From the NCBI GenBank assembly GCA_905193485.1, contig CAJJOX010000098.1, positions 1 to 7,839 of the forward strand: 7,839 nucleotides of DNA, written 5' to 3'. Within the stretch, counting starts at the first letter, position 1, and each line of letters begins with the position of its first letter. Both the position numbers and the translations under genes were made by a program. This document shows, one piece after another, positions 1-7,040 of this stretch. This DNA is from an uncultured Porphyromonadaceae bacterium (GTDB taxonomy: Bacteria > Bacteroidota > Bacteroidia > Bacteroidales > Muribaculaceae). The notes under the pieces are model-generated. The model was not told the DNA's origin, made no database searches, and saw nothing but the letters and a program-made list of their open reading frames with translations.

Positions 1-1
1 T

Positions 2-970
<969 letters not shown>

Positions 971-981
971 CTATTAACGCG

Positions 982-1010
982 CAAAGGTACGAATTTTTTC
1001 GGAAAGCAAG
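982..1010 (-). promoter_or_regulatory. Bacteroidetes-type promoter of pyrG
   Basis: Read on the minus strand, TACCTTTG (989-982) matches the Bacteroidetes -7 consensus TAnnTTTG exactly. A CTTG at 1010-1007, 17 nt upstream, is a partial match to the -33 TTTG box, at slightly shorter spacing than usual. Transcription would begin roughly 7 nt past the -7 box, giving a leader of about 12-15 nt before the GTG at 961. The -7 box is seen directly; the start site is inferred. Confidence 0.72.
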
Positions 1011-1023
1011 CTTTTTTGACGCC

Positions 1024-1041
1024 CTATTTGCACTATTTGCA
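1024..1041. repeat. Perfect tandem 9-bp repeat upstream of the pyrG promoter
   Basis: The unit CTATTTGCA occurs twice without a gap, at 1024-1032 and 1033-1041. It lies 13 bp beyond the outer edge of the pyrG promoter and about 160 bp before the lipoprotein start. Such a placement would suit a regulator-binding site, but no known operator is recognised and it may be a chance duplication. Confidence 0.5.
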
Positions 1042-1200
1042 ATTGTATGTTGATTCCGCAGGATAAGTGCTTCCACCGGATGTCGGTCGGTAGAGTGAGG
1101 CCGGTGATGGTGACGGGATGATAAAGTCGCGAGGCAACATTCGCGGATGCAGATTGTTTCTAATATAGATAAATATAAACAGAAGAAAATTGCGGAAATC

Positions 1201-1656
1201 ATGAAAGGTTTTATGAAAATATGGATAGCCGTTGCCGTAGGTGCGTGCTGTATGACTGTAAGTTCGTGCGATGCCGTGTGGGGCGTAGACGCGACTCCTG
1301 ACAATTATTATTACTACGGTGCAGGAATCGATAATGAATGGTATCCGTCGTTGCCCGGAGCACCTCTTCTGTCGCCGGTTTATTGGAACGGACAGTTATA
1401 TCCGGGCGGGTTGCTCCCTCCCCCGACACGTCCCGGGCTGTCAGGACCGGTATATAACGGACCGAGCGGTAATGTGCGTCCGGGTGTGACACGGCCGATC
1501 CCATCCGTGCCGGTGACGCCTCCGGCCGCACAGCCACCGGTGCCTTCGACCCCCTCGGTGCCTACGGGCAATATGCGTCCCGGAATGCTCAACGGCAGCA
1601 ATCCGGGCATTGCAATGCCTCCGGCCGGGACAGGCTATCGGGAAGGTCGTCATTGA
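1201..1656 (+). CDS. Small Tyr/Pro/Gly-rich lipoprotein of unknown function
   Basis: This is a 151-residue protein from the ATG at 1201. Residues 1-23 form a lipoprotein signal: MKGFMK, a hydrophobic stretch, then TVSSC with the lipidated Cys at residue 23. The mature part (about 129 residues) begins CDAVWGVD and has a tyrosine cluster (NYYYYG). It then becomes low-complexity, rich in Pro, Gly, Val and Asn, and predicts as disordered. It carries GNVRPG and GNMRPG 33 residues apart and ends EGRH. An in-frame ATG at 1147 exists, but starting there would put 18 polar residues before the signal peptide, so 1201 is preferred; ATG 1213 is also possible. The leader upstream is A-rich with no Shine-Dalgarno. 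No enzymatic motif is visible. It is probably membrane-anchored, at the periplasmic or cell-surface face. I do not recognise the family. Confidence 0.8.
   Translation: MKGFMKIWIAVAVGACCMTVSSCDAVWGVDATPDNYYYYGAGIDNEWYPSLPGAPLLSPVYWNGQLYPGGLLPPPTRPGLSGPVYNGPSGNVRPGVTRPIPSVPVTPPAAQPPVPSTPSVPTGNMRPGMLNGSNPGIAMPPAGTGYREGRH
1468..1584 (+). repeat. Two copies of a GN[V/M]RPG-coding motif
   Basis: Codons at 1468-1485 encode GNVRPG and those at 1567-1584 encode GNMRPG. They are exactly 99 bp apart, in frame, within the Pro/Gly-rich tail of the lipoprotein. The intervening sequence is Pro/Val/Thr-rich (for example PSVPVTPP and PSTPSVPTG). This suggests an old internal duplication, but only the short motif is conserved. 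Confidence 0.45.
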
Positions 1657-1671
1657 TAATCGTTAACAAGC

Positions 1672-1698
1672 GCCGATTCGTCGCCACAATCGGTTTTT
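1672..1698 (+). terminator. Likely rho-independent terminator of the lipoprotein gene
   Basis: GCCGATT (1672-1678) pairs with AATCGGT (1688-1694), six Watson-Crick pairs plus one G-U, around a 9-nt loop. A run of five T follows at 1694-1698. It lies 16 bp after the stop codon. The stem is short, so termination strength is uncertain. Confidence 0.55.
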
Positions 1699-1724
1699 CG
1701 GTATGATAAAATCAAAAAACGTTA

Positions 1725-1757
1725 TTTGAGGCGTTAAACCTTTAAGCGTTATATCGG
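1725..1757 (+). promoter_or_regulatory. Possible promoter of the outer-membrane barrel gene
   Basis: TTTG at 1725-1728 is followed after 21 nt by TATATCGG (1750-1757), which matches four of the six fixed positions of the Bacteroidetes -7 box TAnnTTTG. The spacing fits the Bacteroides -33/-7 arrangement. The match is imperfect, so the call is tentative. If correct, the start site would be close to the hairpin at 1769-1792. Confidence 0.35.
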
Positions 1758-1768
1758 TCATTTAGTGT

Positions 1769-1801
1769 GAAGCCGCCCCGGTAGGCGACTTCATGTTTTT
1801 T
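1769..1801 (+). terminator. Leader hairpin with T-tract ahead of the barrel gene
   Basis: GAAG-C-CGCC (1769-1777) pairs with GGCG-A-CTTC (1784-1792), eight base pairs with one central C/A mismatch and a 6-nt loop. It is followed by ATG and then six T at 1796-1801. It sits 27-59 nt before the ATG at 1828. It may be a second terminator for the lipoprotein transcript, or a 5'-leader structure or attenuator of the barrel gene. The sequence does not decide between these. Confidence 0.4.
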
Positions 1802-1827
1802 CATCATATTATCCGATTTCAACAAAA

Positions 1828-4638
1828 ATGATACGATCAACACTGCGATTCTGCTTTTTGATGGTTGCCCTGACACTATCGGCGGCCGCCGTCCGGGGCG
1901 GAGTGGTGAAAGGCTATGTAGGCGATACGGAAGGCGAGAGTCTTCCTCAGGCTACGGTTCGCCTTTTGTCTCCCAAAGATTCCTCCTTTGTCAAAGGTGT
2001 CAAAACCAATGACAACGGCCGTTTTACCATAGCCGATGTCAAATCAGGGAAGTATATTCTTGAAGCATCTTATCTGGGCTACAACAGCTCGTTTGCCGAT
2101 ATTTCAGTCGGATCGGGCACATTGCAGCTCGACCCAATCACACTCGGGGAGTCGTCAATCATGCTTGAGGGCGTCAGCGTCACCGGTGTGCGCACACAAG
2201 TGAAGGTGAGCGAGGATACGGTAGAGTTCAACGCCGGCTCATATAAGACACAGCCCAATGCCGTCGTAGAGGATCTTCTCAAACGGTTGCCCGGCGTCGA
2301 AGTCGGTTCCGACGGTTCGATCACGGCCAATGGCCAGACTGTGACCAAGATACTTATCGACGGCAAGGAGTTTTTCTCCGACGACCCCAAGGTGGCCTCA
2401 AAAAACCTGCCTGTCGATATGGTGGACAAACTGCAGGTGGTACAGCGCAAGAGCGATCTTGCACGCATGACCGGTGTTGACGACGGCGAGGAGGAAACAG
2501 TGATCAATCTCACTGTGAAGCCCGGCATGAAAAACGGCTATTTCGGTACGGCCGAGGGCGGTTATGGCACGGATCATCGCTATATGGGATCGTTTAATGT
2601 GAACCGATTCTGGAACGATAATCAACTTACTCTTCTGGGCAATTTCAACAATATCAACGAACTTGGTTTTACAGACAGCAACGGCAACCGGTTCCGTCGA
2701 TTCGGAGGCAATAACGGTATCAACACGTCGCAGGCTCTGGGTGTTAACTTCAATGTGGGCCGGGGCGAGATTTTCCGCGTGGGCGGCGACATCCTTTGGT
2801 CGCATTCCGACCGCGATACCCGCCAGCGTCAGGATCGCCAATATCTGTTCACCGACTCCACATCGTGGAGCAACACCGGAAAATATACACGAGACAGGGG
2901 GCACAACATACGCGCAGATTTCCGCATACAATGGAAACCCGATTCGTTCAATACGTTTGAGCTACGGCCAAATTTCTCATACAACCGCAATCATTCGACC
3001 GGAATCGACTCGACCGTCAACCGTGCCGGCGATGCTCTTCGGTCGATGGTGAGCCGCACATTCAATGACAACGATTCGCGCGGTCATTCCTTTGAATTCG
3101 GTGTCAATGCGATTTTCAACCACAACTTCGCCAGCCGGCCGGGAAGATCGTTCTCTGTGCAGGCGCGTTATCGTCACAGCAATGTGCATGAAAACGAAAT
3201 GTCATATTCGCTCAACCGTTTTTTCAACTTCAACGATTCTATAGACGTTTACGACCAATATACGTCCAGTCATACATGGAGCAACTACGCCCAGGGTCGT
3301 GTGACCTGGACGGAGCCTATCGGAGATCCACAGAAGGGCAACTATCTGACATTCGCCTACAGCGCCCAGTATCGTTGGAACAATAACGACAGGCTTGTCT
3401 ATGATCATCCGCTGTTGCCTCCGGGAGCAGACGGGATTCCTGAGATCGATTATTCGGTGCTCTTGATGAACGATACTTTGAGCAACCGCTTCCGCAACGA
3501 TTTTTTCAGTCAGGATATACGGGTGGGTTACCGCCATGTGTCGAAGCGTCACAATCTTGATGCGGGCATATCGCTTGTGCCGTCCAGCTCGAGCAGTGAC
3601 AATCTGACACATCCCGAAAAGACCATCGACACACGATGGGTATGGAACGTGGCTCCATTCCTGCGTTATCGCATGCGTTTCAGCAAGCAGACCACTCTCA
3701 ATGTCAACTACCGCGGACGTTCGTCACAGCCTTCGATGACGCAATTGCAACCGGTGGCCGACTATTCCGATCCCATGCGCATTGTGATCGGTAATCCCAA
3801 CCTTGATCCGTCGTTCACCCATTATCTGCGTGTGCGTTTCCAGGACTTCAATCTCGAGCACCAGCGCTCGATTATGGTGATGTCAGATTTCGACATGACG
3901 CAGAATTCAATTGTGTCGCGCACATCATTCGACCGCGAAACAGGTTCGCAGACCACCACTTACGAAAATGTCAACGGTGTTTGGAGCGGACGCCTCATGG
4001 CGATGTTTTCACAGCCGCTGCGTAACAAATCGTGGCAGGTGGGCGCACACTCTTTCATTATGTACAACCAGCGTATAGGCTTCAACAACGGCAACCGCAA
4101 CCGGAGCGGATCGCTCCTGTGGAATTTCATGCCCTCGATCGCATTCCGCCCCGACAATATCGAGCTTGAGCTGCGCCCGAGGTATTCGTTGCAATATACC
4201 ACGAACTCCTTGCAGTCGGCCGGCAACATGACCGTCCATAACTATGGCGGAACTTTTTCGGCCTATTATTATACTCCGATCGGTGTGATTTTAAGCAGCG
4301 ATCTCACCTATACGGCTACAAGCGGTTATTCGCAAGGCTACGACAAAAACGAATGGATGTGGAATGCCTCCATATCCTATCAGCTGTTGCGCGACCGTTC
4401 GCTCACGCTGTCAATGAAGGCCTATGATCTTCTGCAGCAGCGCAGCAATATATCGCGCAGTGTGACGGCCAACTATATCGACGATATCTCATACAATGAC
4501 CTGACACGCTATTTCATGTTTACGGTCAGCTATAAGTTCAACACATTCGGAAAGGGCAACGAACCGGCCGACCGCAACGCATGGCATGGCCCGGGTGGCG
4601 GTCCGCCTCACGGCGGCGGTCGTCCTCCACGCATGTAA
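1828..4638 (+). CDS. Outer-membrane beta-barrel protein, TonB-receptor-like, with N-terminal carboxypeptidase-regulatory-like domain
   Basis: This 936-residue protein has a signal peptide at residues 1 to about 22 (basic start, then FLMVALTLSAAA). A carboxypeptidase-regulatory-like beta-sandwich fills about 26-105 (GYVGDTEGESLPQATVRL, then TNDNGRFTIADV and YLGY). A plug-like domain spans about 115-232, including VEDLLKRLPGVEV, ILIDGKEFFSDDP and ETVINLTVKPG. The rest, from about 235 to 907, is rich in alternating aromatic and polar residues and in Asn/Arg, as in a large barrel. This matches the Bacteroidetes outer-membrane beta-barrel family (Pfam OMP_b-brl_3 type) rather than classical SusC. 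There is no SusD-like gene beside it, and no clear TonB box was identified. Substrate is unknown; a role in transport or envelope function is inferred. Beyond the last strand (RYFMFTVSYKFNTF, about 894-907) lies a 29-residue Gly/Pro/His/Arg-rich tail. The gene appears monocistronic, with its own terminator. Confidence 0.9.
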   Translation: MIRSTLRFCFLMVALTLSAAAVRGGVVKGYVGDTEGESLPQATVRLLSPKDSSFVKGVKTNDNGRFTIADVKSGKYILEASYLGYNSSFADISVGSGTLQLDPITLGESSIMLEGVSVTGVRTQVKVSEDTVEFNAGSYKTQPNAVVEDLLKRLPGVEVGSDGSITANGQTVTKILIDGKEFFSDDPKVASKNLPVDMVDKLQVVQRKSDLARMTGVDDGEEETVINLTVKPGMKNGYFGTAEGGYGTDHRYMGSFNVNRFWNDNQLTLLGNFNNINELGFTDSNGNRFRRFGGNNGINTSQALGVNFNVGRGEIFRVGGDILWSHSDRDTRQRQDRQYLFTDSTSWSNTGKYTRDRGHNIRADFRIQWKPDSFNTFELRPNFSYNRNHSTGIDSTVNRAGDALRSMVSRTFNDNDSRGHSFEFGVNAIFNHNFASRPGRSFSVQARYRHSNVHENEMSYSLNRFFNFNDSIDVYDQYTSSHTWSNYAQGRVTWTEPIGDPQKGNYLTFAYSAQYRWNNNDRLVYDHPLLPPGADGIPEIDYSVLLMNDTLSNRFRNDFFSQDIRVGYRHVSKRHNLDAGISLVPSSSSSDNLTHPEKTIDTRWVWNVAPFLRYRMRFSKQTTLNVNYRGRSSQPSMTQLQPVADYSDPMRIVIGNPNLDPSFTHYLRVRFQDFNLEHQRSIMVMSDFDMTQNSIVSRTSFDRETGSQTTTYENVNGVWSGRLMAMFSQPLRNKSWQVGAHSFIMYNQRIGFNNGNRNRSGSLLWNFMPSIAFRPDNIELELRPRYSLQYTTNSLQSAGNMTVHNYGGTFSAYYYTPIGVILSSDLTYTATSGYSQGYDKNEWMWNASISYQLLRDRSLTLSMKAYDLLQQRSNISRSVTANYIDDISYNDLTRYFMFTVSYKFNTFGKGNEPADRNAWHGPGGGPPHGGGRPPRM

Positions 4639-4650
4639 GCAAACACATAG

Positions 4651-4691
4651 AAGCCGGCGCTTGTAGACGAAATGAACAAGCGCCGGCTTTT
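4651..4691 (+). terminator. Strong rho-independent terminator of the barrel gene
   Basis: A perfect 14-bp stem, AAGCCGGCGCTTGT (4651-4664) with ACAAGCGCCGGCTT (4676-4689), closes an 11-nt loop. A T-run follows at 4688-4691. It begins 12 bp after the TAA stop at 4638. On the opposite strand the hairpin is not followed by a T-run, so it serves the plus-strand gene. Confidence 0.88.
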
Positions 4692-4729
4692 CATTATGGC
4701 TGGCCGAGGTCTGCGGATCGGTTTCGCAG

Positions 4730-4769
4730 AAAAAAGCGAGGCGGTGTATTTGTTTTACATCGCCTCGCT
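4730..4769 (-). terminator. Rho-independent terminator of the lpxA-containing operon
   Basis: On the minus strand AGCGAGGCGATGTA (4769-4756) pairs with TACACCGCCTCGCT (4748-4735), 14 bp with one G-U pair, around a 7-nt loop. It is followed at once by six T (4735-4730 on the plus strand as A). It lies 29 bp after the lpxA stop. With the terminator at 4651-4691 it separates two convergent transcription units. Confidence 0.87.
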
Positions 4770-4798
4770 GTAGGATTTAAATGACGGTTGTGTTGGGG

Positions 4799-5596
4799 TT
4801 AATCCTCCAGATCGTGTGGGATGGCCACAATCTTGAGGCCACAGCCGCGGATGAAATCGATGATTGATGACCGGATGACACCTTCGTCAATGTCGGCTTC
4901 GATGCGTTTGAGCGCATTGAACACCGAAGTGCCGCTTTGGTAGATGTGGCGGTAGGCTTTGGCGATATCGTCGATCTGGTCTTCGGTGAATCCGTGCTTG
5001 CGGAGCACGACAGCGTTGACGCCGAAGTAGGTGGCCGGGTTGTGAGCCATGATCACGAATGGCGGGACGTTGCCGGCTATACGGCAGCCGCCTTTGACGA
5101 GCACCCATTCTCCGATTGTGGCGTTTTCGTGGAGGATGACGCCTGACGACAGGATGACACATTCCGACACTTTCGCGTCGCCGGCTATCGTGACGCCGTT
5201 GCCGATCACGCTGCGGCCTTTGATGTCGGTGTCGTGGCCGATGTGGGTTTCGGCCATGATGAATGTGTCGTTGCCGATGTGTGTGCCTCCCTCGGGTCTG
5301 ATGCCGCGGTTGATGATCACGTGTTCACGGATGACGTTGTTGTCGCCGATGAAGCAGTAGCTTTTTTCGCCATGCCAGCGGAAGTCCTGCGGTTCCGCGC
5401 CGATCACGGTGTTTTGATATACTTTGTTGTTCTTGCCCATCCGGGTGCCTGCGAGAATGCTGGTGTAGGGCATGATCTCGCAACCGTCACCGATTTCGAC
5501 ATCGGCGTCGATATAGGCAAATGGATGGATGGTGACGTTGTCGCCGAGTTTCGCCGATTTGTCGACGTAGGCGAGTGGACTGATCGTGTTGCTCAT
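4799..5596 (-). CDS. lpxA: LpxA-family acyl-ACP:UDP-N-acetylglucosamine O-acyltransferase, somewhat divergent
   Basis: LpxA transfers a 3-hydroxyacyl chain from acyl carrier protein to UDP-GlcNAc, the first step of lipid A synthesis, in the cytoplasm as a left-handed beta-helix trimer. The 265-residue protein (family 255-265) starts MSNTISPLAYVDKSAKLG and shows hexapeptide repeats to about residue 175. It has NNVIREHVIINRG, the expected catalytic His at 121 (ETHIGHD, matching E. coli His125), VPPFVIMAHNPATYFGVN, and a helical C-terminal domain (KAYRHIYQSG). Usual LpxA proteins read HQFC after the active-site region; here it is HEN (His156), and the tail ends IPHDLED instead of the common ERGII-type end. 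It may therefore be an LpxA paralogue with altered substrate use. An in-frame ATG at 5620 would add eight residues, but homology begins after 5596. It lies 33 bp after the efflux lipoprotein gene, probably in the same operon; no lpxC, lpxD or fabZ is visible. Confidence 0.87.
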   Translation of the reverse strand: MSNTISPLAYVDKSAKLGDNVTIHPFAYIDADVEIGDGCEIMPYTSILAGTRMGKNNKVYQNTVIGAEPQDFRWHGEKSYCFIGDNNVIREHVIINRGIRPEGGTHIGNDTFIMAETHIGHDTDIKGRSVIGNGVTIAGDAKVSECVILSSGVILHENATIGEWVLVKGGCRIAGNVPPFVIMAHNPATYFGVNAVVLRKHGFTEDQIDDIAKAYRHIYQSGTSVFNALKRIEADIDEGVIRSSIIDFIRGCGLKIVAIPHDLED

Positions 5597-5629
5597 GGAG
5601 TTATGTTGTTTATTGTGCAAACGATTTGA

Positions 5630-7027
5630 TTAGCGGCCGCCACCGAGCGCCTGATAGAGATTGATCAGAGCCCTGGTCTGGCTGTTGCGTGCCGTAATGG
5701 CCGAGATCTGTGCTGACAAGAGGCTTTGTTGGGCGGTCAGCACGTCGAGATAAGTGGTGTTGTAGCCGCCGACTTTCAGCAGTTCCTGAGTGTAGTCGAC
5801 AGCGAGAGCCAGTTTTTCGGCCTGCTTGGCGAGAGCGTCCTGTTTCTCGACGCTTTTCTCGTAGAGCGTCATGGCATCGCTTACCTCGGCGCTGGCACTC
5901 ATCAGAGTGTTTTCGAAACTGTTCATGGCCTGCTGCTGCTGCGCTTTCGCAGCCTCCAGACGGGCTATGTTCTGACCGCGGGAGAAGAGGGGCGCGGTCA
6001 GTGAGCCGGCGAGATTGATGAAAAATTCACCGGGGTTTTTGACCATCGAGCCAAGGAGGTTTGTAAAGCCGCCGTTGGCGGTGATGTTGAGACCGGGATA
6101 GAAGGCAGCTCGGGCCGAGTTGGTGGCATAGTAGGCCACGGCCATGTTGCGTTCGGCTGCGGCTACGTCGGGACGCATCGCCAGCTCATACATCGGCACT
6201 CCTTCCCGCACGATTGACGGTACGTTAAGGACGGCGTCGGGGCTGACGGTCCATTTCTGCGGCATTACGCCGAGCAGAAGCGACATGGTGTTGTTCATCT
6301 CGTCGAGGCTTACTTCGAGATCGGTGATCTGGCCGAGGATGCCGTAGTATTGGGCTTCACTCTGGACTACGGCCACTTCGTTGACCGTACCGGCCTCTTT
6401 GAGATCTTTCATAGTCTGGACGTTCTGAAGCCATATCTCGGCTGTCGAGCGGCTCACTTGGAGCTGAGCCTCGATCGATGCTATTCCGTAGTAGCAGTTG
6501 GCTACGGCGGCTATGATCTGCGAGCGTACGGCCTGCGCATAGTCTTCGCTCATTTCGTAAGATGCCTGTGCGCCGCGCTTTGAGTTGAGAAGCTTTGCAA
6601 AGATGTCAATTTCCCAGCTCACCGACAGTGGAATCTGATAAGACCACGCCATCGACTGGTGGGGGTTGACAAAGTATTTTGATCCGGCTCCGTTGGGGGA
6701 AAGGGCAACGGAAGGCAGATAGCTCAGTTTAGCGCCTTTAAGCTGTGCGTGGGCAATGTCGATATTGAGCTTGGCGTTGCGGAGGTCGATGTTGTTTTCG
6801 AGAGCCTGGCTGATAAGGTCGGCGAGCACCGGATCGGTGAACACCTGCTGCCAGCTGAGGTTGCCGTAGGCCATGCTGTCGATCGATGCCTGCTGTGCCT
6901 GTTTGTATTCGGCCATGAGGGCGGTATCGGTCGGCGTGTCGTATTTTTTATAGATGTTACAACTGCCGAGGGTGGCCAGTGCAAGCACTGCCACCGCCGG
7001 GAGCAATAATGATTTGTTTAATTTCAT
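5630..7027 (-). CDS. Outer-membrane efflux lipoprotein (TolC/OprM/NodT type)
   Basis: This 465-residue protein is the outer-membrane channel of a tripartite RND efflux pump. It has a lipoprotein signal, MKLNKSLLLP to LATLGSC with lipidated Cys23, which is normal for the NodT/OprM branch. Two outer-membrane efflux domain repeats follow, at about 55-245 and 270-460. Each has long amphipathic helices of the periplasmic tunnel and a strand region (for example IPLSVSWEIDIFAKLLNSKRG, around residues 130-150, and SLTAPLFSRGQNIARLEAAKA in the second half). The motif YLDVLTAQQSLLSAQ (426-440) is typical of the family. It begins 13 bp after the stop of the chimeric ORF carrying the RND C-terminus, the usual pump-then-channel order. 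The pump partner is truncated here, so the channel may lack its cognate pump on this molecule. The channel gene itself looks complete. Confidence 0.95.
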   Translation of the reverse strand: MKLNKSLLLPAVAVLALATLGSCNIYKKYDTPTDTALMAEYKQAQQASIDSMAYGNLSWQQVFTDPVLADLISQALENNIDLRNAKLNIDIAHAQLKGAKLSYLPSVALSPNGAGSKYFVNPHQSMAWSYQIPLSVSWEIDIFAKLLNSKRGAQASYEMSEDYAQAVRSQIIAAVANCYYGIASIEAQLQVSRSTAEIWLQNVQTMKDLKEAGTVNEVAVVQSEAQYYGILGQITDLEVSLDEMNNTMSLLLGVMPQKWTVSPDAVLNVPSIVREGVPMYELAMRPDVAAAERNMAVAYYATNSARAAFYPGLNITANGGFTNLLGSMVKNPGEFFINLAGSLTAPLFSRGQNIARLEAAKAQQQQAMNSFENTLMSASAEVSDAMTLYEKSVEKQDALAKQAEKLALAVDYTQELLKVGGYNTTYLDVLTAQQSLLSAQISAITARNSQTRALINLYQALGGGR

Positions 7028-7040
7028 GTTCAGATGTTTC

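Noticed and set aside
1147..1200. Upstream ATG extending the lipoprotein by 18 residues
   Set aside because: The extension is polar and would bury the signal peptide; the lipoprotein signal is well formed from 1201.
1828..4638. Classical SusC starch/glycan transporter with a SusD partner
   Set aside because: No SusD-like lipoprotein follows; the gene ends in a strong terminator, and the plug motifs fit the other Bacteroidetes barrel family better.
4651..4769. The two long stems between the convergent genes as a mobile-element end or small RNA
   Set aside because: Each stem has a T-run on the strand of its adjacent gene and sits just after a stop codon, so back-to-back terminators explain both.
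5597..5620. Upstream ATG extending the LpxA-like protein by eight residues
   Set aside because: The extra residues (MHNKQHNS) are not part of the family's N-terminus, which normally begins close to ISPLAYV.
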